Below the pieces are notes generated by a model. The model was not told the DNA's origin and made no database searches. It saw only the letters and a list, made by a program, of their open reading frames with translations. Positions 1 to 11,574 of a stretch of DNA of 64,000 nt are shown here, in pieces. Numbering within the stretch: the first letter of the stretch is position 1; the number at the start of each line of letters is the position of its first letter. Location: the NCBI GenBank assembly GCA_036583965.1, contig JAZBQD010000030.1:54499551-54563550 (forward strand), in the 5' to 3' direction. Source of the DNA: Prunella strophiata. Lineage: Eukaryota; Chordata; Aves; Passeriformes; Prunellidae. The position numbers and the translations under genes are program-made.

Positions 1-3000
1 TTAAGCCAAATGAGCAAACGTGCCCATAAAAGGAGAGCACTGTGGGCCAAGACTGTGTGTAGACTTGCAAATCTGCCCTGGGATTTTGATTCCAGTAACA
101 AACCCATCTGAGATTTGCTCTCACAGTTTACACTGTCCTCCGAAAACAAGCCTACAGAGAGCATGATGCAGCAGTTACCATAGCAGCCAGCACAGAAGAA
201 TCCATTAAGTGATCACAGTCCCAGCTCAAAGTGAATTACCAGACTGCAGGTGAACTTTTGCACCTCACAAAGCGTCTCCTGGGGAAAATATGTTGTCGTG
301 CAGGGTGGAACAAGAGAATGCCGACCGGCTGCACTGACTTGCTGCTGCATTGTTAACCTTAATTATGTCTGTGCTGATTTTCAAAAAGTACTGCACAGGC
401 TTTTCCTTTTTCCTGTCAGGTGTTTTTGGTAATTTTTTTTTCCCCCTGAAGGACAAGACAGACTAGCCCAGTCAATAACTACTAATGAAATGTGCTTCAG
501 GCCTCCCTGCATTCTGCCACAATTAGATTGTCAGCTGTCCCAAGAGAGACGCTATTATCTATGTGGGTGTGGAAAATGATCTATCACTGTTAATAATTTC
601 TATTATAGCAGCAGATAACGCTCCAAACATGTCAACACCTCATTATGATGGCTTTTTTCACACATGGGAAGTTGAAAGTCCTCTTGGATGCTCAGACATA
701 AGAAATATATAAATGGAGCCGAGAAGTGGAAAGAGTGGAGCCTGATGGGTTCCTAAGAGCACAGGAAAACACACTATCTCCTCATAAGCACAGCCCCCTA
801 GACAGCCAGGATGTACTGCCAGTGTGTGCTTGGGAGGAGCTGGTCCTGCACACAAGCTCCAGATCCAAACATAATTGCTCCTTTTTGTCTCTGTACTGTA
901 CAACTCTGTCCTACTATAACAGCAAGTGCTGACAGGTGTGCAAACACCTTTCTCCAAAGCTAAGTGCAGCTGTGGATACTGACATCTTGACCCACAGAAG
1001 ATGGATTCAGGTTTGCAGTGGCAGAAGACCCAAGTTAAATTAGCAGAGTGGTTATTTAACCCACTGTTGATGCTCTTCCTGAAAGTCACTTGAAGCCTTT
1101 AAAACCCTCTACACTGGGCCCACCACTAATAGGCACATGAAGAGCTACTAAAAACTTCCTGTGAAGGGAGGTAATGAGAAAACTATAGTGTCTGGGAAAA
1201 CCAAAACAAACAAATGAACTAACAGACCCCAGGCTTCCAGAGAACTTGAGTAGAGCTTGACCTCCGTGAGGTATCATTTGCTTCCTGTTTGCTGGCAAAG
1301 TACAATGAGGTTTATATTCAGGCCCCACCTTTCAATGTCTGGGTCTATAAATATAACAATGAACTTGTGACACAAAGGTCGTGTCTCCTGCGGAGGCAGA
1401 ATTTAGATCTAACTGCAGAGCACAAATTCTCCTTTCTTTAAGGCAAAACTGGTTTTGAGTAGGAGGATGGGGGGTTATTTTCTTCTTCTTTTTAATTTTT
1501 TTTTAAAAATCTTTCTATTTTTAGGTTGCCAGACTTGGGAGGATTTCATTAGGCCAGACTTATGCAACTGTTTGTTCTAACTTGTTAAGTCTAACATGAC
1601 TATACCCATTTTAAAGCACATATCACTATGGTTACCTCTGTGCCATTCTCTGAGTCTGAGCTGATACATGGCTGAGAGGAGACACCAGGACACATGAGAG
1701 GGAACACACGTGGATGTCTAATCTATGTATCCTTCTAATTCTATGGAAATGTTGAGTCTCAGCTCCATAGATAAGAAAAGTAGGTTAATGCTCTCATTTA
1801 GTCCATGCTCAGATGCCACCAAGCTGACTACTTGACGGTCTTCAGACAGCTCTTGCTTTCACATAAGGAAGACAGTGGATGACAATGTGGAAAACACAGT
1901 GGAGTGTTAGCTAAATACTTTCTGGTAAACAATTTCAACACCTTAATTTTAATTATTTCCAAAAGTTTACTTTTAAACCGAATGCTGCTTTGTTCTGCGC
2001 TTTCATACCTTCTGGGAAAACCACCACTTATGTCTAGTGGGAGTAGAGCAGATGCATTCTCAGTTTCTCAGCAACAGACTAAAACTGATGTTTGTATGAC
2101 TCTGGCTCATTTGCTTCCTCTTATCTTTCCAGAGCTCACTGCTTTGTTCTCTTCCTGCTTTTTCTTGAAGTATTTCTGCTTCCCTCTTTCCCTGTTTATT
2201 TTTTTCCCCCTGTTATTCCTAAAGCAGTTATCTTCTTAGTGGCTATTGGAAGAGTTGTATGTGGTTCTGCTGATTCAGTGAAACCCCTCAAAAAATGGTT
2301 ATTTCCATATTACAATTTTCAAGAACCAGAATCTCTTTACAGCCTCATTTCACTCCTTGATTTTCCTGGGAGGTGCCTGAGCATGGGCCCTCCTTTTGTA
2401 TGCACAGGAGTAGCTTTCACCAGTCAGACCTCCTAAAAAGAGAACTTGGGTGACTCCCCAGGCCATTTTACAAGGGACTGTGAGAGACAGAACATTTCCA
2501 GCTGGCAGTCACAAGAACTTCTAAATGAGAGAGAAATCACTGGAGAGCTGCTGCCAAAGGGTCACACCATGGAAACCTAAGAGCCCTCATCTGTGAAAGG
2601 ACACAGTCATTTACCCACCCTGGCCTTTTCTATCCAGAAGATCCATAAAACTCCCAGGGTAGCCACCTGGCTCTCAGTCTTGTCTGCAGAACTTCTCAGC
2701 TCCTGAGGACAGCAATTAATAAGTGCCAGGAGTAGACCAGCAGAGAGATTGCATGATATGGTCAAATAACAAAAACTTTGCATGGTCCAGACAAGAAGTA
2801 AAGATTATGTATGGTGTGACTGGTTAGTAAAGAAGTTGGAAGAATTTAAGGAGCCAATAACAGCACCAGAGTGGCAGCAGGGATTTTGCATGGTGCTTAT
2901 TTGCAGTATGGCAGTTGTTAGTCATTGCTTACCCATGGAGTTGCAAAGTGTTCCCATCAGGTTCGTTCACATTACTGAGATGAAAGTTTCAGATCTGAAA

Positions 3001-3835
3001 GACATTCTGCCAAATCCAGAATTTGTGTGAGAGACAGAAATATGAATATCAGAGGAAATTATTTCAACCAGCTCTATGTGTCAAATCTAGCTGATTCTCA
3101 GAGCCAAATTCTCAGAACAGTCTGGAGCCCTTTCCAGCCAGCCTGGGTACTCCAGCACTCCTGAGATGGTGATGGTCTGACTTGCTGCAATATCTCTCAG
3201 CGCCAGTGAGCAGAGCAGAATATAAGTGACAACTCATTTACATCCAGCATGTCACAAGATCTTTTTCAAGCACCAATTAAGTAAAGATCCTCTCTGTTCT
3301 GGAAGGCTCATAGAGATGCAAAAGCTCCTGAATAGATCTAGATTCCATAGGAGTTAGAAACCCAAAAACTCTTTGAAACAAAAAAACCCCACACAACCAT
3401 CTGTAAAAGGCAGTATGTGATGGAAGTACATGAAGCAACTGGATTTGCTTGTAAATAAAATACCAATCCAAAAGTTCAGTTCTCTCAGTAGGTGTTGTAT
3501 ATTTGTGTAAGGGTGTCTTGAAGAATGTTTGGACAGCTGCTGCTATTAAAATTTTTGCCAAGTAAATTTTAAAAAGCCTCCTTCTAACCGCCATTTTCAC
3601 AAATACATAAGGAAGTTTACAAGCACTTCAATACCAAATTGAAACCTTCTTGGAGTTATTTTCAAAATATTTAAAACCTTTGAATAGCATGTTCCTTTTT
3701 ACCCTGCATATGTGCCTCAAAGTAATACAGACAGTAAATATATTAGTAATATTCAGAATCTGGTTGCATGTATATGTATCCAAGAATGTTTTCTTTCTTT
3801 GAGATGATATTCAAAAATACTTCACTTATTAGGGT
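1..3835. other. Unique non-coding DNA, no gene seen
   Basis: No open frame here has protein-like composition together with splice or start signals that I would trust. An AT-rich patch at about 540-660 has several GATA and TAAT cores. A TATA-like string, TATAAATA, sits at 1346-1353, but no open frame or CpG-rich promoter follows it. About 2090-2240 is pyrimidine-rich on the plus strand. The open frame at 2782-3030 (82 codons) is discussed under rejected items. Confidence 0.6.
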
Positions 3836-3880
3836 TTTGTTGGTTTTTCGTTTTTTTTTTTGGTTTTTTTTTTTTTTTTA
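3836..3880. repeat. T-rich low-complexity tract
   Basis: Two T runs (11 and 16 bases) are separated by GG and preceded by T/G-rich sequence. This could be the reverse complement of an old poly-A tail. I see no recognisable retroposon body beside it, so I call it simple sequence. Confidence 0.85.
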
Positions 3881-6800
3881 GAATTTATGATAAAATTGTA
3901 GATCTCAGAATTGCAAAGACAGATGAAGAACATTTGCTGCAAAATTTGGCACAGTGTGAGCTTAACTCTCTATGCTGAGCAGCACCAGCTGATTTGGGAC
4001 ATATTCATGGCTAAGAAAGATCTCTTCAAGATGTGTACTTCTTGTGCAACATGAAATGTAGACTTAATTCCATTGGAAGCCCAGGGGCCTTTGCACAGGG
4101 TGTGGAGGCAGATGGTGCAGGAAGACATGCCCCCGGGGCTTTTTTCCATTGTGTCACTCAAGTGATTCCCCAAGGGAACAACATTTATTCTTACGTTTTC
4201 CAGATGTGAATAATATTGCCCTTTCCTTTTTTCCTTTCAAGTCTTCATCACCAGTTACAGTTCCAGAATATAGGGCAGAGACCAGGAGTGGGAGGAGGTG
4301 AGCCTGAAGCTAGGGACATTTAAAAGTAGTATTGCTTTAAATCTTTGCATGCTGATAAAGAGAAGGGATGCCACCCTGGGTTTGTCTCTAGATTACAATG
4401 GACAAGGTTGTCCATCTTCGTGTTGGAAGGATTTTTCTGAGTCCAACCTGAATATTTATTTGCACCAAACATTTTTTTTTTTCTAGGTCCAAATGTGATC
4501 CAACAATTCCCCCCCACAGAAAAGTAGAGCAGCAGCTCAGAAGAAGCCCACCCCAAGCACTGTTTGAGATTTTTTAACCCTGCAAAGACTCAGGGAAGGT
4601 TGCTACACCCCATCCTGTACCAAACATCCAGTATTGAGATGCTGTTCCAGGGCAGGAACATTGCAAAATCCTTATTGATCATGTTCAAGCTACTTTGGAG
4701 ACCAGCACTACATTTGCTGAAGGGCTGTGTTCAAGCAGTCTGAGCACAGGAGCAGGCACCATGAAATCCATGGATGGGCCCTTTCTGGGTTCTGGCACTC
4801 ATCTACATACACTCTGATCAAGTTATTTGCACAGTGTCTCCCCAGTTCCATCAGGTGAGGAATTGCATTTGTGGTGTGTGCTGACAACTATAAGTTCTCT
4901 GTGCAGGGGCTGAGGTGTTTTGTTCAACCTCCTATGTGAAAAACACCATGAACTGGAGGATAAAGGGCTGAAACATGTTTCTGGAATCATATAATCAAGC
5001 TGATTTAGATCTGAATCCGAGGAGAAACTTCTTTTGGCGGTAAATATTATACTTTGTCTATAAATAGTTCTTTAGATTGCCAAATACTCTTCATAAGTTA
5101 TACCTCTGATTTGGCCTGAGTAAGAAACAAAATGCAGTCCTCAGAATGGAAAAGAATAAAATAAAATGTTCCCTCAATGGAACTGACATGACCTTGGACC
5201 CAGATGGTGATTTGTGCTTTATGACCCACCAAACAAGTTTACCATGTGGTCAAAATTGCATTAAACATTTCTGCAATCCTGATGTGCACAGTAAGATGCT
5301 CTTCTTCCAAGGGAAGTAGCTCATCCTTTGGAGATGTTTGTGTTGCTATCACCACAGCAACCAGAAAAGGTGAAACTCAGAATAGGAAGACAAAATCAAA
5401 ACCGCTGGCTGAAGCATGGATGGGTAGTGAGATTGCAAAATCAGGCATGAGCTTTTAAAGGAAATTACTGTTCTGTATCAAAGAAAGCTGCCAGAACTAC
5501 GCATGCCATAGTCTAAAAATAGCACTCGCAGCTTCATTAAGTGCTATGGTTCTCATAACCCCCGTTAGAGCAGATGTCAGGAATGGGGGATTCTCCCTCT
5601 GACTGGAGCTCCATCCTGCTTCACAGGGGAATGTGTCCTGCAGCCCACACTGCTCCCAAGCAAAAGCACTCCTGACATGGATTTTATGAAACAGAGTTGT
5701 GAGCAGCTGTGGCACTCGCTCTGCCTGAGCCGTGAAGACTTTGATAAACTCTGAAATCTGGGCCCTTAATATGATACTGGATCCTACTCCTGTAGACTTG
5801 GTTCAGACCCACTGTTTAATTCTGCTTGAAAGCAACTCCCTGGTCAGCTAAATCAGGATTTTGGTCTCATTCCCCATAGAGAGAACCTTTGCCCTAATGC
5901 CTAAATTGGGAGAATGAACCCACAGAATTCCACTGGATTTTTTTTCAGGAGAAGGGATAAACCTATATTTTCCATAGAATAGAACAGAAGTCTGATTTTT
6001 GAAAAGCTGCTAGAAAATCTACACATCTCCCACATCTATATTTAATTTAAGCATGGTTTGGCCTTAGATTTGAACTATGAGATCCTGTCTAAAATTAAAC
6101 TAATTCTGGCTCTAAACTGCCTTCTCATTTGTTCTTGAGTTCTACCACAGATGAGTCTGGCAGAAATGGTAATTTGAAGACAGCTCTCAAATCCATTTGC
6201 AAACCCCAGGACAGACAAATATTACGTCTTTCACCATCATGCTACAGGGAATAAGATTTGCTTAAATCAGTCTAAAATATTGATTCACCTCATAAAGGGA
6301 AGGCTGTGTAGAATAGGCTGCTTTACTACGACACAGAAAATTCAGCAAGATTCTTCCAGGTCCTCCACTTTACTTATTTGTCATAAGGCTAATAAAGAGA
6401 GTTTTTTTCTTTTGGAGAATTTAGGGATTAGATAAACAAAGCTCAACATCCACTGAGTCAGATGAGGACGTGCTTGTTAAACATTAACAAGCACCCAGCC
6501 TTTTCAAGTGTCTGCTTACCAATACCTCTGCCACAGGCTCCAGGGAGGGTTTTTGCAAGGCTTCTGCATGCTACATTAAGCAAGCCTGGCTGTGTGCAAT
6601 CACCAGGATTAGACTCCTTTGGCTCTCTCTTTCTGGTGCCTAATGGAAGGTAAGGCATCTAATTCATGAGAATAAGAAATGTTTTTTTCTATTTTGTTTT
6701 TCCTGAATGCATCCACCACAATGGGCAGGAAGAGTCACCCAGACTGGCACCTATCTTTATTGCCAGTTTATGTTATATGGGTCAGCAACACCTACTATGT

Positions 6801-7020
6801 TACCTGCTGGTGCCAGCCTTGTCTGCTGTGCCCAGCAGACAGGACGTGAAAACCCCTTGTACCTCTGAGGTGCGGGGTCCAGGTTTCAAATGCCAGCTGT
6901 TGACCAAGGGCTCAATGCACTCCAAACTCCCAGAGCCTTCCTTTAGCCCTAGCACTGAGGTCAGCCTCACAGACCCAGGAGCTGGTCCCAGACAAAAGGC
7001 TTTGTTTGAAATCCACCCAG
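3881..7020. other. Unique non-coding DNA, no gene seen
   Basis: Only short overlapping frames on both strands are present, with no consistent coding bias. At 4420-4450 'ttggaagg' and 'gtccaacct' sit close together and faintly recall a CR1 3' end, but the surrounding sequence does not follow the element. No other repeat was recognised. Confidence 0.55.
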
Positions 7021-7075
7021 CGGCGCTGTTCGGGTTGCTCCCCACGGGGCAGCTTCCGTGTGCGTCCTCCCGCAG
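7021..7075. promoter_or_regulatory. Small CpG cluster, possible regulatory element
   Basis: Seven CpG dinucleotides fall within about 55 bases, while the surrounding kilobases are strongly CpG-depleted. The block is GC-rich and lies inside overlapping open frames on both strands (6666-7109 plus, 6800-7135 minus), neither of which resembles a known protein. Local retention of CpG can mean an unmethylated regulatory site or a young or conserved coding segment. Sequence alone cannot separate these, and chance is possible. Confidence 0.25.
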
Positions 7076-8032
7076 GAGGGAAGCTTTGGTCTCCATGCAC
7101 AGCCCGTAAAAACAGAGAGGGTAGAAGAGAAACAAATTATGTCAGAATAGCTGAAGGCTTAATGGGAGCGCAGTGAGGCAAAATCACTATGTTTGCATTT
7201 ATTTTCATTAGTTCTGAGATTTACAGGAGATCCAGAGAAATGTAATTCGATAGTAAACCCAGTTAGCTACAGTATCCAAGCAGAGTGAAAATCCCCTCAA
7301 ATTGGATGAAACTTGGTGCTGCCAGCATTCTCCTGAATCCCCTCCAGTGTGTTTCCAATCACATTCCTCCTTTACTCTGCTGAGTGACGCCCAAAGGATC
7401 AACACTAAATCAACTAACCTGCAATATACTTCTTTGTCTATAATGCATCTATAAATTTCATGGAACTATGGATTTCTTCTTATGAAATTTAATTTGAGTC
7501 ATTTTGGGAAACATTTCCATATTGAAAGGAACTGCTGGCTTTCATACTACTTATACTTTGCTCTTACTGAACTGCAAATGCTTTGATTTAAAGGAACATA
7601 GCCAAGGTAAAGCTTGCCTGCATGAAAGTGATTGGGTCCATTTCCACTTGGCAGGAAAAACAGGCAGCTGCTGAGCCAAGCAATCTCATCTCTGCCAGCC
7701 ACTTGAGGATGGGCACAGAGAACATGGGCTTGTGAATGATGCTGACTTTTCCTCTGAGATTGCCTCTGAGATTGCTGTGTCATGGGAAGGACAAAGCAAG
7801 AGCCTGGCTGTCATTTCCAGCAGGCTGAGTCATGGAGAGAGCTGCTGCTGATCTCTCTCCATCCCAAGGAGCACCAGTGCTGACCTCTGCATTCCCATCC
7901 CTAGGCTTCTGTGAAGGGGGCTTTTTGAAAACATGTGAGTCTGAGTGAAATGATGGGTGCACAAGCATAAACTGGGGGACACCTTCACAGCACCAAAAGT
8001 GATTGGAAACAGTTTTTTTTCCCCTTCTTGTT
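7076..8032. other. Unique non-coding DNA, no gene seen
   Basis: No gene or transposon was recognised. A short direct duplication of 'cctctgagattg' occurs near 7751-7775, which is typical small slippage. Confidence 0.55.
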
Positions 8033-8053
8033 AAAAAAAAAAAAAAAAAAAAA
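8033..8053. repeat. Poly-A tract, 21 bases
   Basis: This is an uninterrupted run of A. The sequence upstream is not a recognisable processed gene or SINE, so I treat the run as simple sequence rather than a proven retroposition tail. Confidence 0.9.
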
Positions 8054-9822
8054 GACTGTTCTATATGATTACTGGTCTCCCCAGGCAATTTCTGACAACC
8101 TCTGCTCCCACAGTGTTTTGTAACACACACAATCTCAGGTGCAAATGCATTAAATTTTGCTGTTACTAGAACAGAGAGAAGATGGTACAGCAGCAGTTTC
8201 CAGCTTATGGCTCATAAATTAATACTACACAGTCTGCAAAAGGTGGTGGACTGCAGTTCAGTATGCATAAATGCAACTCAAAATGTTAGGAGGGGAAAAA
8301 AATAGGAATTACTGAAAATGTAAGAGTTGGAGATTGAAAAGGGAATACAAGGGGAGAAGTAGGACTGAGGCTTATATTTAAAAGTCACTAAAAAAAATAG
8401 ATTCAGGAAAACTCTTCAGTTAGGCTTGGATATCAATCCAGTTTTCTACAAAGGAAGAAAAAGGCACTATTAAGTACTTAAAGTAAATATGCACATAGAT
8501 GGTTACTAAAATAACAGAAGAGAAAATCAGTTTGTAAATGCAAGAACAGGATGAGGAAGACAGTGGTTAGGGAAAAATGTATCTCATTTGACTGACCAAT
8601 CTGACCTCTTTCCTGTGTCTGTCTTTACAGTGATTCCTTCACATGAACATGTATCACCTCTCACAACTTTCTGAGACCAAAGGTGACATGCCAGGAGCTG
8701 TCTGAAGCACTCACTCCTGTTGCTGCTGCTGTGGCACACCTATGACAAAGACTTCATGGGGTTTGTCACTTGGTCTGGTCCCTGCTCCACAGACAGAACC
8801 CCTGCATGGGACAGCAGGACAGAGCCATGACGTGGGCAGGACACTGCACAGAGGCCAAACCACCTGCACTCAGTGGCTCACAGATGCATAAGCACAGCCA
8901 GGAAATTGATGAAATCCAGGAAGAGCTGGTAGAGGAATCTTGATTTGAGTTTCAGTGCCCAGTTAAAGACCAGTTCTTAGAAAAATCTCTCCTAAGAGAT
9001 TTTTGGGTGAGTGTGCTGGCGTCACAACAGTGTCATGGGCAAGATAATTACCTCTGGTGTTTTTATCCTCCTCTTATCACGTATACACACCTAATTCACA
9101 TCAAGATCCCAGAGCCATTCTTTCTGGTTTCTCACCACTTTCCCTACACTCCTGGTAACTCTCATCTTGCCTATTTTTTCAGCATTGTCTACTGGCTTTT
9201 TTGCAACCATCTGCATGGATAGGTTTATCTCAAGAAATAGATGAGCTGCCTTCATGAACATCCTAGAAATGGTTTTATATATCCTCAGTGATAAATGTCA
9301 CGCAGTCTAGGTACACTCAAGCCAGAAAATGTCTTGAGATCCCTTCCAGTGCTCCATATCCCCATTTCTGTGAAATAATGGCATACATCCACATACTTGA
9401 AAATATGTCCAGCTACTTACAAACTCCTTTTATTTTTCCAAGAAAGGCTTGAATACTTTTGTTTATTCAAATTTTCAATATTTTATTATTATGTTCTAGA
9501 AATCCAGTATAAAAAGGAGAAATGTGGTTTCTATGAAGCAGATATGGGATTGACAGTGCAACCTTGGTTTGACTCAGTTTTGGATATCTGGAATTATTTG
9601 CTAAGTAAAAGAGTTTTACTGTTATATGATACATTAAATATTTCCTTAAGAAACCCTTTAACCAAGGAAATGCATTGTCTTGGGGTGAAATTGGTTTATT
9701 GGCTAGATCCTCATATATGTTAACTAGGATTTAAAGTGTCAAAGATCTGAAACACAAAGAGCATCATTTATAAAATGTAAAACTGGCTTACAGCTTTCTC
9801 TGGGTCAGAAATTATCCTTCTG
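8054..9822. other. Unique non-coding DNA, no gene seen
   Basis: A frame of 108 codons at 9397-9723 is AT-rich and dominated by F, L, Y and K codons, as expected of chance frames in AT-rich DNA. No other feature was recognised. Confidence 0.55.
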
Positions 9823-9854
9823 CCTACCTACCTACCTACCTACCTACCTACCTA
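9823..9854. repeat. (CCTA)8 tetranucleotide microsatellite
   Basis: Eight perfect copies of CCTA in a row are followed by a degenerate 'tctg' unit. This is a plain tetranucleotide repeat and is probably length-variable between individuals. Confidence 0.95.
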
Positions 9855-10825
9855 TCTGCACATCTATTGCTTGTACACTGTCATTATTTGAAAGTATTTC
9901 AACATAAATAAAATTAACAATGGGTGAAATGGAATGACTTTAAATAGGCTTCTCAGTTTCAGATCTTAACAGGAGCTCAAAAGAATTTGAGAAATATGAC
10001 TTGATAGAACCTTATTTCTCAGTCTTCTATAGAATGTTGTGTTTTCTCACAGGAGTGGGAATAATAGGTCATCCTCAAATGAAGGGAACCACTTAGCTAA
10101 TCTGGGCCCTTTCCACTTCTGACTTAGTATATATATCATCAGCAGAAGAGATGATTGAAAAATCTCTCAAATTTGCCAAATGCAGTAATTAACATAATGC
10201 GCCTAGGTGATGGCAGAGGAGACAGTCTTTCCTGCAAATCCCTCCTAAAGTTCCTGGGAACCTGGAGTTATGAGCAGGTCAGGATCAAACAGTAAACTCT
10301 CAGCAGTTTTCTTTATCTCACAGGAAGTCTGTTTCTAGACCATACGCAAGCAAGCCCTGGGGCTGTTTGTTTGTGTTCCTTTCCTTTCCACGGCATAAGT
10401 GGTTTCAGTGCACATGTTCCTGCCTGCTTTGGATGCAGGGGCATTGTGAGTGTGTTTACAAGTGCACTTCTCTAGCACGCATGCTGCAGCAGCCAGTACA
10501 ACTCCCAGATTCTTGTACTGCAATGAAATCCCACACGTAGCTGACTTCAGAGAAGTCCTGTCTGTCTTTCCACCTTGCAGCTCTCCCAGATGTGCAATGC
10601 AGGCAGCTCTCACTGTGTGTAAAGAAATGACAAGATCAATGCTGGGCAACATTTCTCTCAGGCCTGCCACTACTGCCTTTCCACAGGACTTTAGGCAGCT
10701 GTACCTCTGTGTGCACTTTCCGTGTGCGATGCTCTGATGTGCATTTTTGGGTAATGCTGGGGCACGACTGCAGACACTTGGTGAGGTGATCCTGGGGTCA
10801 GTGTCTCAGGGCTTGTCTCAGAGAA
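9855..10825. other. Unique non-coding DNA, no gene seen
   Basis: Overlapping frames of 111 codons (minus) and 95 codons (plus) cover 10335-10737, but their composition (rich in C, T and H) is not protein-like. No repeat was recognised. Confidence 0.5.
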
Positions 10826-10880
10826 CTACTCAGGTTGGGAGGAACCTCAAGAGACTGTCAAAGCAGGGTCAGCAGGGAAT
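10826..10880 (-). mobile_element. Short CR1 LINE 3'-end scrap
   Basis: The plus strand reads 'ctcaggttgggaggaacctc', then 'aagagactgtc' and 'aaagcagggtcagcaggg'. This is the order seen in the reverse complement of an avian CR1 3' end, with the usual 'tagtccaacc' segment apparently deleted. CR1 copies are commonly truncated to their last tens to hundreds of bases. The short length keeps confidence moderate. Confidence 0.5.
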
Positions 10881-11455
10881 GCAAACCAGAAATTAAACAA
10901 CTTGATTCTTCTGACAATCATCATGAGAGCAGACCCGTCTCGGGCTTCCTGTCGTGGAAAGGAGCGGCTGTACAAATGCTGGTGAGAAAGAGGTGGTGGG
11001 AAGGAGATATGGTCCATTTTAGGAAGAGAGATAAGAAAAATTTCAGGCAGTTGGGCCCAAAAGGCTGCAGGGGAGGAAGGAAGGGAACATAGAAATTAAT
11101 CTTGAGATAAGAGTAATGGTTTCAGAAAACATAATTTCTTTTTATTTTTCAGAGCTTGAAGACTGGGAACAAAAGGTGATATATGACCTAACTCTTCTCT
11201 AATTTTATGTTTAATTATATTTAATTTCATTCAGTCATTTACACTTAGACCAACTGAATGAAGAAAAGCTGGGCTGCTGCTTCAGTAATCTTGTACTTCT
11301 GCCCAGGAGAGGTACAAATGGAAAGCACACAATGTACAAGAAATAAGAGGAGCCTGGGCACACTTACTCAGGTCTGCATAATACAAAATGGCCTTGAGGA
11401 AAATCACACACACAGATTAAACCTGGATAAGGATCAATTGCAATTTAGCCACCAC
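10881..11455. other. Unique non-coding DNA, no gene seen
   Basis: AT-rich unique sequence with no recognised gene or repeat. The open frame starting at 11258 owes its length to the A-rich tract that follows. Confidence 0.55.
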
Positions 11456-11574
11456 AAGAAAAAACCAAAAACTAACCAACCAAACAAAAAAAGCCAAAAA
11501 CCAACCCACAAAAAACCCCCAAAACAGCACACAACAACAACAAAAAAAAAAAAAACTCCAAAACCCAGAAAAAG
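11456..11574. repeat. A/C-rich low-complexity tract
   Basis: About 120 bases consist almost only of A and C, with many AAACC- and AACAACA-type words and a run of A near 11540. It translates into a lysine/proline-rich string that is an artefact of composition. The tract may be an expanded and mutated retroposon tail, but no element body was found next to it. Confidence 0.85.

Noticed and set aside
2782..3030. Open frame of 82 codons with a partly protein-like start (several K, E and W residues)
   Set aside because: It is short, has no good splice or promoter context, and the middle turns C-, V- and M-rich. Frames of this length are very common by chance.
4420..4460. Possible CR1 3' end ('ttggaagg' and 'gtccaacct')
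   Set aside because: Spacing and flanks do not follow the element; probably coincidence.
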